Shown piece after piece: positions 1 to 9,164 of a DNA stretch of 64,000 nt (its first letter is position 1; the number at the start of each line of letters is the position of its first letter). The stretch comes from Niabella yanshanensis (lineage in GTDB: Bacteria > Bacteroidota > Bacteroidia > Chitinophagales > Chitinophagaceae). The translations under genes were made by a program, and so were the position numbers. A model generated the notes under the pieces. That model was not told the origin of the DNA. It did no database searches and saw only the letters and a list, made by a program, of their open reading frames with translations. The stretch covers positions 186,001 to 250,000 of the forward strand of contig NZ_CP139960.1 in the NCBI RefSeq assembly GCF_034424215.1, given 5' to 3'.

Positions 1-948
1 GGAGGAGAGGAAGCTTCTGCAATGACCAAAAACACTATCGAAAACTATTTGCAGAACTTTAGTTTTGGCGCTCCGCTACAGTTATTGAAAGAAGCGTTTA
101 TTAATGCCAACAATGCTATTCATACGCGCCGCGCAGAGGCTAATTTACAAAGAATGAGCTGTGTGGCATCTATGGCGATATTGGATGCTGAGAAAGAGCT
201 GATGTATGTAGCCCATGTAGGAGATAGCAGGGGCTATGTTTTCAGGAACGGCGAGCTGATTAAAATAACCCAGGATCATTCAACGGTAGGTTTTAAAGAA
301 GACAAGGGCTTTCTTACAGAAGAGGAGGCTATGCTACATCCCCAGCGTAATGAGATCAGTAAGATGTTGGGGGAGTATATGATCGACGCCAACGACACCG
401 AAGGCTATTTTGATTTTTTCGAACATAGCTTTTTACCGGGTGATATCGTATTGTTTTGCAGTGATGGCCTTACCGACCTGGTGAACAGGCGAGGTATGAT
501 TCATATACTTTCAGGCAACGTAAGCTTAAAGGCAAAAGCACAACAATTAATTGATGCCGCTAATGAGTTGGGGGGCAAGGATAATATAACAATTGCGATA
601 GCAGGTTACGCAGCAAAAGCCCCCGCAAAGAAACGTGCTTATAAGAATACTATAGAAGTGCCCATTAGCGAAGAAGAAGACCTTTTAACTATTATGGATA
701 AAAAGCCTGCACGTAAAAAAAAACAGTGGTTGTGGTTACTCCCGGTAGCGTTCCTGGCGGGATTCCTGGCCAATTGGGCCGGAACAAAAAAAATCCTCCA
801 GCCCGCAAGCGCAGACCGGGTTGACACGGTTTTCATAAAAGACACGATACCTTATTATGATAGTTTGCGAAGAGCCGATACATTGATACAGGCCACAGAT
901 ACCATTTTCAGCGATACTGCCCGAAACCGTAATACAACCGGCTATTAA
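1..948 (+). CDS. PP2C-family Ser/Thr protein phosphatase, 5' end outside window
   Basis: Metal-dependent protein phosphatase. The reading frame is open from base 1 (GGEEAS, the GG-x-x-A part of the PP2C N-terminal metal motif), so the true start lies upstream and the first visible ATG at 22 is internal. Visible PP2C motifs in order are HVGDSRGYVFRNGEL, TQDHS, LFCSDGLTDLV and GGKDNITIAIA, which carry the metal-binding aspartates. After the catalytic domain comes a basic linker and one membrane segment (about 240-257 of the visible part), then a short extracytoplasmic tail. It is followed after 7 bp by the SEDS-PBP fusion gene and then by FHA and Ser/Thr kinase genes. The inferred role is reversing phosphorylation by the kinase at 6267. 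Confidence 0.93.
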   Translation, partial: GGEEASAMTKNTIENYLQNFSFGAPLQLLKEAFINANNAIHTRRAEANLQRMSCVASMAILDAEKELMYVAHVGDSRGYVFRNGELIKITQDHSTVGFKEDKGFLTEEEAMLHPQRNEISKMLGEYMIDANDTEGYFDFFEHSFLPGDIVLFCSDGLTDLVNRRGMIHILSGNVSLKAKAQQLIDAANELGGKDNITIAIAGYAAKAPAKKRAYKNTIEVPISEEEDLLTIMDKKPARKKKQWLWLLPVAFLAGFLANWAGTKKILQPASADRVDTVFIKDTIPYYDSLRRADTLIQATDTIFSDTARNRNTTGY

Positions 949-955
949 GATCATT

Positions 956-3900
956 ATGAAGAAAAAACAAAAGATTGAATTATACGCCCGTAATATAGAG
1001 CGTTTATTATTGGCTTTTGTAACGCTGATAATGGCAGTGATGGCGTTTAGTTATTATAACCATATCAAAAAAGAGTTGCAGCAGGCGGAGCAGGGATATG
1101 TCAACGGCACCGTTATTAATATAACAGCGCCACTAGAAGTAGAAAAACTGAAAAGAATATTTACAAAAGGAGGTTATTTTACTGATGCGCGCTATATCAA
1201 TTTTATAGCCGGTAATCTGAAACAAAAAGTTGATGAACAGCAGCATCTGCCTAACCTGGGCGCCTTGAATAAAGTCCCTATGTTACAGGATGCTGCTTCA
1301 TTTTTACAAAGCGGAAGCGAATCGGGTAAGCTCAGGTTTATTAATTCATTGGCAAATTTGGGTGTAGACTCAGCATTGTATGAGCAGGAGAAAACAGCTC
1401 CTCAAAAATACCCTTCTCAAGTTAAAGCCGGTGTCACTGAAACCGGTGTATCCATAGGCGGCACCATTCAATTAAATGTAAAAGAAGATACAAGGGTGGG
1501 TGGGGTATTGGTAAGGCTTACCCGTATTTACCCGGAAGCCTATTTTGATACTTTGCCCGGAGACGCCTCCTCTATACCAACAGAGTTTTACGCGCGCACT
1601 GATGGCGACGGGGACTATGAATTTACCAACCTGGATCCCGACGGAAATTACAGCGTAACTGCTATAAAGCCGGGCTTTAATTTCGGGCCTGCAAAAGGAA
1701 CTGCGGAAATTGGTTCAGACCGGATCTATGATTTTACGGGGAAGCCGCATCAGCTCAGGCTTTTGGATAAAGTAGAGTACCGGCAGATAAAAAATGACAA
1801 AGTACTTACCGTAAGAACGCCGGAGACGTTTCAGAAAGAGTTCTTTACTTATGTGATTTTATTTGTATTAGGTTTCTGGGTACTTCATACAGCGTTATAC
1901 CTGAAGAATTACCGCAGTGATCAGTTTATACTACCCCTGATCATGTTTATTACCGGTATTGGCATCATGGTGCTTTATAGCGTACAGGATCCTTTGCGGG
2001 ATGAAGTATATGGTACAGGGATGGCTAAATACATTGCCCTGGTGTTATTGCTGTTTGCTGTATTGGCATTTGTATTTAAGTCCAACCCAGTTAACCGGTT
2101 CTACCATTCCAAATGGTTTGACCCGGTTTATAACTGGTTTCCTTTTACCAATAAGTTAAAGGATCCCCGGGGTTTTACATGGTTACTGCTATCCATTGGT
2201 TTAATGCTTTTACTGGCTATGTTCGGCACCGGACCAGAGGGAAGTGGCGTGAAAGTGAACCTTTTCGGGTTCCAGGTAAGTGAACTGTCTAAGTACTTCA
2301 TGGTGGTATTCTTCGCTGCTTACTTTACAGTCAACGCCGGGTATTTCAGAAATATACCGGATAATAGATGGTTAACGAAGAATAACCTGTTGATGTTGGG
2401 CCTCTTCTTGTTTTTACTGGCTATTTACGCGGTACTGGGTGATTTGGGGCCGGCGGTGGTTTTATGTCTTACCTTTTTATTCTTTTACTCTTTTGCCAAA
2501 AATGAGTTCTTTGAAATGATGGTCACAGCGGCTTTATTTGGCGTATTGTTAATTTTCACCGGTAAATTCCTGAATACTCCTGAACATAATTATCTGCCCT
2601 GGCTGGCATTACTGGCATGCGGAGGAACTTTAGCCTATGCTTTTATTAAAAAGAAGCATGAATCGGTATTCTTCATGGTATTGATCATGTCATCATTTAT
2701 CTTACTCGCTACCTTACCCTTTAAATTTACACAAAGACTGGCCGATAGAAATGGCATGTTTGCCAATATATGGGAAAATCAACTGGTGGGCGGCGACCAG
2801 GTGGCACAGGGTGTATGGTCGTTAAATACGGGGGGGATAACGGGGCAGGGACTGGGAAAAGGTTTTTCTAATGTGATGCCGGCGCATCATACCGATATGA
2901 TCCTGCAAAGCATTGGTGAAGAGTTGGGAACGATCACTTTAATAGCATTGTTTTTTGCGTTAGGATTACTGATGTACCGGTGCATACTCGCGGCAAGGAG
3001 AACGGGTAAACCTTTTATGTTTTATATGATGTCGGGTATTGCTATGGCAACCATGCTACAGTTTATGCTGATTGCAGCCGGAACTTTAGGTTTATTACCG
3101 CTAACCGGAATTTCCGTTCCGTTTTTAAGTAAAGGGAATGCTGGTGTAATAGTAACATTAATAGCCTTTCTTTTGGTATTGATCATGTCAAACGAGAAAG
3201 GTGATGCAATAGAAATGGAATACGTAAAAAAACATTTTGATAATGTAAACGCCTATGCTATTCTTACCTTCTTTACAGTAGTATTGATCTTTACCGGCAG
3301 CCTGATCTGGTACCAGGCTAAATCTAATGAATATATAGTAAAACCTGCCTTGGTGCTGAACCGGCAAGGGGCCTGGCAGTATAGTTATAATCCCCGGATT
3401 GGCTTAATGCTCAGGGAAATAAAAGCGGGGGATATATTTGATAAGAACGGCGTGTTGCTGGCTACATCCGCCAAAAGCACTTTTCAAAAGAATAAAACCA
3501 AATTGGTCAATCTGGGCGCCAATACTTCGTTATACAATGAGCAGTTATCAAGGGAGCAGGATCGTTACTATCCATTTGGCTCCGATCTCCTGTTCTGGCT
3601 GGGTGATTACAACAAAGAGATAGCCCGTGAAGAAAGTGCGGGATATGCAGCTGAGTTCAGGCATTTTACAGCATTAAGGGGTTTTGAAGTTCGTTATACT
3701 ACTGTAGCACGTACCACCAACCGGTATAAGGAGAACAAGTTTTTACCTGAGACTACTGCCGACAATGAGCTGGCGCTTTATGATTACCGCGCTTTGGCTC
3801 CTTTTATAAAAGCAGGCAAAGAGAGCGCCTTAATAGCAGCACAAAATAATAAACAAAAAGATATATGGCTTTCGATAGATGTATTGATGAATGAGAAGAT

Positions 3901-5002
3901 CAATGCTATTATCCAAAGTCAGGCTCCCTATAAGAATTTCAGAACTTCAGTCGTAGCCATCAACTCAAAAACAGGCGATGTGTTATCTTCTGCTTCCAAC
4001 CCTTCGCCATCCTATAAAGATCAGAAACTGATCAGCAATATAGAGCCCGACGATTACCGTAATATTTACAAGCAGATATTCAACGACAGGACGGTAGTGC
4101 CACAGGATCTGGGTATTACTTATACGTCCCGGCCTGGATCAACCGTAAAGATCGTTGATGCTTACGCAGCTTTCAACCAGTATGGATTAGGAGCGGCTAA
4201 CTTTAGCTTCTTTGTTTATCCGGCAGAAGTGATCCGTGCGGACGAACCTTCCAATGAAAATGTTGATATGCGCAAAGCGATCGTTCGCTCCAGTAATGTA
4301 TATTTCATTAAGCTGGCTAATGAAAAAAAACTGCAGCCTTCGCTCTTTGAAATGTATGATATATTAGGCATGAATATTATTAACCGGGGTGGATTTAATT
4401 TTAGTAAACCGCTGGATTATAATAGGGAAGCTAGTTTTAAAGCCTGGGATGATTTTTTGGATAAGGGGCGCGGTATTTATAACACTAAAAGCGCGCGTTT
4501 GATGCATACGCGTAAACGCTTTCAATCCAATTACTCCAATATTGCCTGGGGCCAGGGTGAGTTGATGGCTACTCCTTTGCACCTGGCAAAAATGAGTGGT
4601 GGAATTGCGAATAAAGATTCTTTACAACCTTCCCGGTTTTTATATAAAGCATGGAACAAGCCCTTGCAACTGGAGCCGGCAGTGGCCTTGGCCAAAAATG
4701 CAGGTACAGCCGGCATCATTTCCGGGTTCCTGAAAGAACAATCCGCTAAAATAGCGGCAGCAACGGGTTTGGAAGTATATGGTAAAACGGGCAGTCCGGA
4801 GAGGGATAAGTTAATTAGGGTAAAAGACCAGACCATCCGAAAAAGAATTACGGATGCATGGTATACTTTTTATGTTCCGTCTCCAAAATTGGGCGCTCCT
4901 GTAGCTTTTGCCATCCGTATAGAAGAAATAGGTAACTCGGAGCACGCCAAACAATTGGCAATTGACATGCTGAAACAATTAAAGGCTGCCGGATATTTTT
5001 AG
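956..5002 (+). CDS. SEDS (FtsW/RodA) glycosyltransferase fused to class B penicillin-binding transpeptidase
   Basis: A single 1348-residue reading frame. Residues 13-35 are a membrane segment. About 165-256 is a carboxypeptidase-regulatory-like beta domain outside the membrane. About 300-745 is a polytopic SEDS domain with the family signatures GGITGQGLG, HTDMI, GEELG and TGISVPFLSKG. A membrane segment near 765-790 leads to the PBP part. All three penicillin-binding motifs are present: S1062-T-V-K1065, S1112-S-N and K1277-T-G. Known SEDS proteins polymerise lipid II and partner bPBPs cross-link the glycan, so this protein should do both. RodA or FtsW and PBP2 or FtsI are usually separate polypeptides. 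The gene is 7 bp after the phosphatase and upstream of the FHA and kinase genes, which suggests phospho-control of wall synthesis. I cannot say whether it serves elongation or division. Confidence 0.93.
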   Translation: MKKKQKIELYARNIERLLLAFVTLIMAVMAFSYYNHIKKELQQAEQGYVNGTVINITAPLEVEKLKRIFTKGGYFTDARYINFIAGNLKQKVDEQQHLPNLGALNKVPMLQDAASFLQSGSESGKLRFINSLANLGVDSALYEQEKTAPQKYPSQVKAGVTETGVSIGGTIQLNVKEDTRVGGVLVRLTRIYPEAYFDTLPGDASSIPTEFYARTDGDGDYEFTNLDPDGNYSVTAIKPGFNFGPAKGTAEIGSDRIYDFTGKPHQLRLLDKVEYRQIKNDKVLTVRTPETFQKEFFTYVILFVLGFWVLHTALYLKNYRSDQFILPLIMFITGIGIMVLYSVQDPLRDEVYGTGMAKYIALVLLLFAVLAFVFKSNPVNRFYHSKWFDPVYNWFPFTNKLKDPRGFTWLLLSIGLMLLLAMFGTGPEGSGVKVNLFGFQVSELSKYFMVVFFAAYFTVNAGYFRNIPDNRWLTKNNLLMLGLFLFLLAIYAVLGDLGPAVVLCLTFLFFYSFAKNEFFEMMVTAALFGVLLIFTGKFLNTPEHNYLPWLALLACGGTLAYAFIKKKHESVFFMVLIMSSFILLATLPFKFTQRLADRNGMFANIWENQLVGGDQVAQGVWSLNTGGITGQGLGKGFSNVMPAHHTDMILQSIGEELGTITLIALFFALGLLMYRCILAARRTGKPFMFYMMSGIAMATMLQFMLIAAGTLGLLPLTGISVPFLSKGNAGVIVTLIAFLLVLIMSNEKGDAIEMEYVKKHFDNVNAYAILTFFTVVLIFTGSLIWYQAKSNEYIVKPALVLNRQGAWQYSYNPRIGLMLREIKAGDIFDKNGVLLATSAKSTFQKNKTKLVNLGANTSLYNEQLSREQDRYYPFGSDLLFWLGDYNKEIAREESAGYAAEFRHFTALRGFEVRYTTVARTTNRYKENKFLPETTADNELALYDYRALAPFIKAGKESALIAAQNNKQKDIWLSIDVLMNEKINAIIQSQAPYKNFRTSVVAINSKTGDVLSSASNPSPSYKDQKLISNIEPDDYRNIYKQIFNDRTVVPQDLGITYTSRPGSTVKIVDAYAAFNQYGLGAANFSFFVYPAEVIRADEPSNENVDMRKAIVRSSNVYFIKLANEKKLQPSLFEMYDILGMNIINRGGFNFSKPLDYNREASFKAWDDFLDKGRGIYNTKSARLMHTRKRFQSNYSNIAWGQGELMATPLHLAKMSGGIANKDSLQPSRFLYKAWNKPLQLEPAVALAKNAGTAGIISGFLKEQSAKIAAATGLEVYGKTGSPERDKLIRVKDQTIRKRITDAWYTFYVPSPKLGAPVAFAIRIEEIGNSEHAKQLAIDMLKQLKAAGYF

Positions 5003-5075
5003 ATCGGTTTACAGGTTGATATGTTGATAGCATAAAGGGATGAATATGATGCGCCTGACTTTTCAACTTGTAAAC

Positions 5076-5095
5076 CCTGTCTGCCGACAGGCAGG
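5076..5095. repeat. Short palindromic element between genes
   Basis: CCTGTC-TGCC-GACAGG forms a 6-bp stem hairpin, followed by CAGG. It lies in the 117-bp gap between the SEDS-PBP gene and the FHA gene. No T-run follows, so it is not a clear terminator. It resembles the small interspersed palindromes scattered through Bacteroidota genomes. Confidence 0.4.
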
Positions 5096-5119
5096 TTTTC
5101 AATTTATAAACTTGACATC

Positions 5120-6007
5120 ATGAGCAACTGGTTTAAAAAAAAGCTACAACAACTATCGGATAAATTGAATGCGGATGAGGAACCGGCTCTTCCCCGGCAA
5201 TCCGAAGAAAATAATGTAGCGGTGGGTGCACAGACCGGCCGTACCGCATCATTAGATAACGTGGAAGAACTGAAAGAGGTGACAATTGGCGCCATCAACC
5301 GGGCCATTAAAATGATGGGCTATGGAAAGAGTACGGTATCTGGCTTTGCTTTTCATTCCCGGTTTGCCGATAACGCCATTGAGAATGTAGCGGTAAGTGC
5401 GCTTACTAAAGATGCCGATTTTGTTAAGCAGATCAAGCGTACTTTAAAATCAAGAAATATAGCTTATAAAGATAATTTGTCCATTGAGGTATTGAATAAT
5501 TCTGCTTTAACGGATAAGGTTACGCCTATCATTGACGGGGTGGGCGTAGAGGTATTGATACCGGGAGAATCACTGCGTAAAATAAAGGCGAGGGTTATCG
5601 CTACCGAAGGTATTACCTGGGAGCCGGAGTACCTGCTGGAACCATCGGGTAAGACTTATTTCATCGGCAGGTGTAAAAACCCCAAGATAGATAACGGTCC
5701 GAAGATTCATAACGACATAGCTTTCATAGGCAGAGAAGAAAAAGATGAAGAACAGTATCAGATCAACAACTATATCAGCCGGGCCCATGCGCAGATCGTT
5801 TTTGATAAAGAACTGGGAGCTTTTAAGATCTACCGTTCCAAATTCCTGAATAATCCGTCGCATAAAATTAAAATATACAATGCGGGCAGGAATGATTTTT
5901 TGGGAGTGAGCCTGAACCAGTCTGCAGTACCACATGTTTTAAAAGATGGTGATTCCATTTGTTTCAATGATAAAGTGGTACTGGAGTTTTACTTATTGGA
6001 AGGATAG
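5120..6007 (+). CDS. FHA-domain protein
   Basis: A 295-residue cytoplasmic protein with no signal peptide. Residues 1-60 are charged and low in complexity. About 55-150 is a small alpha-beta domain that I cannot name; a counterpart of the N-terminal domain of actinobacterial FhaA is possible but unproven. The C-terminal half is a forkhead-associated domain with YFIGR, the phosphothreonine-binding signature ISRAHAQI, and the late strand motif LKDGDSICF. FHA domains bind phosphothreonine peptides, so a partner or substrate of the kinase at 6267 is the natural inference. The gene sits between the cell-wall fusion enzyme and the kinase, all on the plus strand. Confidence 0.88.
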   Translation: MSNWFKKKLQQLSDKLNADEEPALPRQSEENNVAVGAQTGRTASLDNVEELKEVTIGAINRAIKMMGYGKSTVSGFAFHSRFADNAIENVAVSALTKDADFVKQIKRTLKSRNIAYKDNLSIEVLNNSALTDKVTPIIDGVGVEVLIPGESLRKIKARVIATEGITWEPEYLLEPSGKTYFIGRCKNPKIDNGPKIHNDIAFIGREEKDEEQYQINNYISRAHAQIVFDKELGAFKIYRSKFLNNPSHKIKIYNAGRNDFLGVSLNQSAVPHVLKDGDSICFNDKVVLEFYLLEG

Positions 6008-6266
6008 TAGAGTGGAGATGGAGACCAACAGTTCGTCAACCTGGCTTAAGTTGTGAAAAACTCCTTTGGAGACTCCGCCAGAGAATGTAGCGAAGTCGAA
6101 AGGTCTCTTTAGCAAAAATGACCATAGCGTTTCGAATTATATGAAAATAATGTATAGTGACAACAGAATCGTCACCTTGAGGGGGAAGGAAGTGGAGTCG
6201 AAAGGTTGCGATGGTTGAAAATGATGATAACTTTTGTGGCAATGAATGAATTAATTTTAAAGCTCA
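6008..6266. repeat. Intergenic stretch with degenerate interspersed repeat
   Basis: This 259-bp gap holds no gene. The core AGTCGAAAGGT occurs twice (about 6094-6104 and 6195-6205), both next to words like GACTCCG/GGAG. The pattern resembles the degenerate 'TCGAC-TCCGC' interspersed repeats common between Bacteroidota genes. No terminator was seen. Confidence 0.35.
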
Positions 6267-7655
6267 ATGCTAAGTAAGCGTGTTATGACCGAATTATCTA
6301 CATCATACGATATATTAAAAGTTTTAGGGCATGGTGGCTTTTCTGCGGTGTTTAAAGCACGTAGAAAAGCAGATGGCGATATTGTGGCCCTGAAACAGCT
6401 AGACCTGACTATTGAAAACGAAACCGAGAAAGAATACCGGGATTTCAAGGAAGAAGTGGATATTTTAAAAAAGTTGGATCATCCCAATATTGTAAAAGTT
6501 TACGAAGAGCATATACTGGATCATAAACCTTCCCTTGAAATGGAATTTGTTGACGGCGAAACGTTGGAGACGATCCTTAAAAAAGAGAAATATTTTTCGA
6601 TTAATGATGTGCTGGACCTGACAGAGCAGATAGCCGGCGCGCTAAACTACTGTCATCACTATTACCTGCCTGGCAATACGGTACAGCATACAGAGTCGGC
6701 ATTACTCAAGAGAAATGCCGTAATTCATAATGATATCAATCCTAAAAATATAATCCGTACACGTAACGGAGATGGTACTTATCGTTATGTACTCATCGAT
6801 TTTGGACTTTCTTTTACTGACCCCAATGCGGTAAGGCATAGTAAGAAGGAAGAGGGCATGGCTGAGTATAAGTCACCTGAAAAGTGGAGTGGCGCCATGG
6901 TCGACGCGCCTTCAGATATCTATAGTTTTGGTATCGTACTTTACGAAGCATTAACAGGTGTGGTTCCTTTTCCCGTAAAAGATTATAAGGTAGCCGGTGA
7001 TATGATTCAACTGGAGGAAAAGCACCGGAGCTCTGCTATACCCGATATGTGCAAAAGCAGGATTGCTATCCTGAGCGAAAATAATGTGGAAGCCGAATGC
7101 GATATCCCCGAATGGTTGGAAATGCTGGTGAAGAAATGCCTGGAAAAATTACCTCAGGATCGTTTTAAAACGGGCCGTGAATTAAGCCAGTTTTATTATG
7201 ATGGCATTGAGGGTAAAGTAGAGGTCCCGCAGGCAAAAGAGCCGGAGGCAGAAGTAATTGATATCGATCCTCTTGCTGCTAATACTTTAATTTCAACTGA
7301 GGGAGCTTACCTGGAAGTGGTGCCTAACTTTCTTACCAGGCCACAACGTTACGCTTTAATAAAAGACAATACCATAGTGGGGCGCTGGAACGACGGAGGT
7401 TCTGAGCAAGTAGCTGATTTTGCCATAAAAACCGGGGATAAGTTTATTTCAAAAAATCACTGCCAGATCATCAGAAGACAGCTCTCTGATGGTAGGGTCA
7501 TTTACCAGCTGGGCGATGCAGGACCGAGCAAAAACGGCACTTTTTATAACACGGAGCGCAACACACACAGGTTGGATCCCCATATTAAAGTATATCTGAA
7601 AGAAGGGGACTATTTCTGGATAGGTAATACCCAGGTCTTATTTCATCAGCAATGA
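6267..7655 (+). CDS. Ser/Thr protein kinase with C-terminal FHA domain
   Basis: A Hanks-type kinase with glycine loop GHGGFSAVFKA (21-31), ATP lysine K43 in VALK, a catalytic loop around D156, DFG at 178-180, and SPE at 203-205 in place of APE. The catalytic loop reads HNDINPKN rather than HRDLKPEN. The HRD arginine is therefore Asn, which implies no arginine-dependent activation-loop switch, and the usual catalytic-loop Lys is also Asn. A short insertion (about 133-150) precedes the loop. Residues about 350-462 form an FHA domain (VGR, ISKNHCQI, KNGTFYN). There is no membrane segment or PASTA domain. It ends the cluster that begins with the PP2C phosphatase. An alternative ATG is at 6285. 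Confidence 0.92.
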   Translation: MLSKRVMTELSTSYDILKVLGHGGFSAVFKARRKADGDIVALKQLDLTIENETEKEYRDFKEEVDILKKLDHPNIVKVYEEHILDHKPSLEMEFVDGETLETILKKEKYFSINDVLDLTEQIAGALNYCHHYYLPGNTVQHTESALLKRNAVIHNDINPKNIIRTRNGDGTYRYVLIDFGLSFTDPNAVRHSKKEEGMAEYKSPEKWSGAMVDAPSDIYSFGIVLYEALTGVVPFPVKDYKVAGDMIQLEEKHRSSAIPDMCKSRIAILSENNVEAECDIPEWLEMLVKKCLEKLPQDRFKTGRELSQFYYDGIEGKVEVPQAKEPEAEVIDIDPLAANTLISTEGAYLEVVPNFLTRPQRYALIKDNTIVGRWNDGGSEQVADFAIKTGDKFISKNHCQIIRRQLSDGRVIYQLGDAGPSKNGTFYNTERNTHRLDPHIKVYLKEGDYFWIGNTQVLFHQQ

Positions 7656-7696
7656 TCATGGGTAGCAATGTGTAGTAATCCGGAAGTGCGGGGTTA

Positions 7697-8701
7697 TTAT
7701 GACAGCTTTTGCCTGTTTTTATTATATAACGGTAACCCCACCAAACTTAATCCTCCCACTGCCAGCACCACTACAACCTGTAATAACCACAGCAGCCAGC
7801 CCAGAGCCAGGCCCAGGCCCGTACTTAACTGGTAGATAGTCATGGTTTTTTGTACCAGGAAAGCATAGGCTCCGATACCGCCGGGTGTGGCCGCCATAGC
7901 AAGCGTGCCCGCGCATAAAACAGTCAGTGCTTCTTTGAGACCATAGTGCATGGTCTCTTCCAGCATTAAAAAGCCAATGTACACACTGGCTGCATATAAT
8001 ACCCATATGGAGATACTTAAAAATACAAAGGCCCAACGTTTCTTTAATGCGCGTATCGAGATAAATCCCTGCCAGATATGCAAGCTGATTTTTCTGAAAA
8101 TGGCCATGAGGTCGGAGAACTTCCTTTTGGTGATCAGCATCCACAGGAAGGTTAATACCATTACCACCAGCAATGCCAGGCCGATGTAGAACAATAAATT
8201 TCCGCTGCCAGCTCCCTCTTTCGCGGGAAAGAATGTAGTAAGGATATTTTGATAGAGATCGGGCTGTATAGCCAATGCCAGTAAAAAAACGGCCAGGAGG
8301 GAGACTGTGTCTACCAGCCTTTCCAATATAACGGTACCCACCAGTTTGTCCAGCGGGATTTTTTCGTAACGGGTCAAAGTGCTGCAGCGCAATACTTCGC
8401 CCAGGCGGGGCACTGCCTGGTTAGCCAGGTAGCCGATCATTACTGCAAAAAAAGTATTGATCCTGGTAGGAGAATAGCCCAGGGGCTGAATGATCAGCCG
8501 CCAGCGCAGGGCCCTTAACCAATGGCTGAGCACGTTGATCAGGATGCCCGGTATAATCAGCCAATAGCGGCCTTTTTCCAGCGCATGGGTGATCTGCAGC
8601 CTGTCTTCCGTAGTTAAATCTTTTAAGGACCACCAAATTAAAAACACGCCCAATCCCAAAAAGAATGCATATTGAGATAAGGTAGTTATTTTTTTGGCCA
8701 T
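7697..8701 (-). CDS. Lysylphosphatidylglycerol synthase-type transmembrane (flippase-like) protein
   Basis: A 334-residue polytopic membrane protein with about eight hydrophobic segments, matching the integral membrane part of the LPG synthetase family (UPF0104/DUF2156-less forms). Typical sequences are SHWLRALRWRLI near 60-71, GYLANQAVPRLGEVLRC near 89-105, and TPGGIGAYAFLVQ near 269-281, all characteristic of this family. There is no soluble aminoacyl-transferase domain, so it is not a lysyl-PG synthase. Relatives are described only as flippase-like or of unknown function. It is convergent with the kinase gene and is separated by 16 bp from panD, which lies upstream on the same strand, so the two probably form an operon. 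Confidence 0.85.
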   Translation of the reverse strand: MAKKITTLSQYAFFLGLGVFLIWWSLKDLTTEDRLQITHALEKGRYWLIIPGILINVLSHWLRALRWRLIIQPLGYSPTRINTFFAVMIGYLANQAVPRLGEVLRCSTLTRYEKIPLDKLVGTVILERLVDTVSLLAVFLLALAIQPDLYQNILTTFFPAKEGAGSGNLLFYIGLALLVVMVLTFLWMLITKRKFSDLMAIFRKISLHIWQGFISIRALKKRWAFVFLSISIWVLYAASVYIGFLMLEETMHYGLKEALTVLCAGTLAMAATPGGIGAYAFLVQKTMTIYQLSTGLGLALGWLLWLLQVVVVLAVGGLSLVGLPLYNKNRQKLS

Positions 8702-8717
8702 TCAAGAAATGCTGAGG

Positions 8718-9062
8718 TTATAACTTATTGCCCGACTTAGGGAATATAACTTTAGGCTGATGCGATTTCGCCTCTTCAAAATCCATGATCGCATAAGCTA
8801 TGATCACGATGATATCGCCGGCCATTCCCTTACGGGCTGCAGGGCCGTTCAGGCAAATCGTTCCGCTTGCCCGTTTACCACGAATTACATAGGTTTCCAG
8901 GCGCTCGCCATTGTTGACGTTTACCACCTGAACTTTTTCATTCTCAATTAAACCTGCAGCGTCCATCAGGTCCTCATCAATGGTGATGCTGCCCATATAA
9001 TCCAGGTTCGCCTCAGTGAGGGTAACGCGGTGGATCTTGGATTTTAAAACTTCTATTTGCAT
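8718..9062 (-). CDS. panD: Aspartate 1-decarboxylase
   Basis: Converts L-aspartate to beta-alanine for pantothenate and coenzyme A synthesis. The self-processing site is clear: the proenzyme cleaves between G24 and S25 in [10 protein letters not shown], and Ser25 becomes the pyruvoyl group. K9 in KSKIHR and the segment LNGPAARKG are family hallmarks. With the start at 9062 ([12 protein letters not shown]) the protein is 114 residues, the usual size. A longer open frame to 9122 is not homologous and is rejected, because a promoter-like box sits just upstream of 9062. The gene probably heads an operon with the flippase-like gene. Confidence 0.96.
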   Translation of the reverse strand: MQIEVLKSKIHRVTLTEANLDYMGSITIDEDLMDAAGLIENEKVQVVNVNNGERLETYVIRGKRASGTICLNGPAARKGMAGDIIVIIAYAIMDFEEAKSHQPKVIFPKSGNKL

Positions 9063-9069
9063 AGCGGCG

Positions 9070-9077
9070 CAAAGGTA
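9070..9077 (-). promoter_or_regulatory. Promoter -7 box for panD
   Basis: On the minus strand TACCTTTG matches the Bacteroidota -7 consensus TAnnTTTG and ends 8 bases before the panD ATG. Transcription would start at or very near the ATG, giving a leaderless or nearly leaderless message. No convincing -33 TTG was seen. Confidence 0.5.
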
Positions 9078-9164
9078 GTGATTTGAATTAAACTGCCCCG
9101 TATATAACATCCCCTGATGCAAATTGTTGAAACGAACCCTTGTTGCGGGGTAATACTCAGTAAA

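Noticed and set aside
8718-9122. Longer panD start at 9122
   Set aside because: The extra 20 residues are not part of the family and would run through the promoter-like box; 9062 gives normal length.
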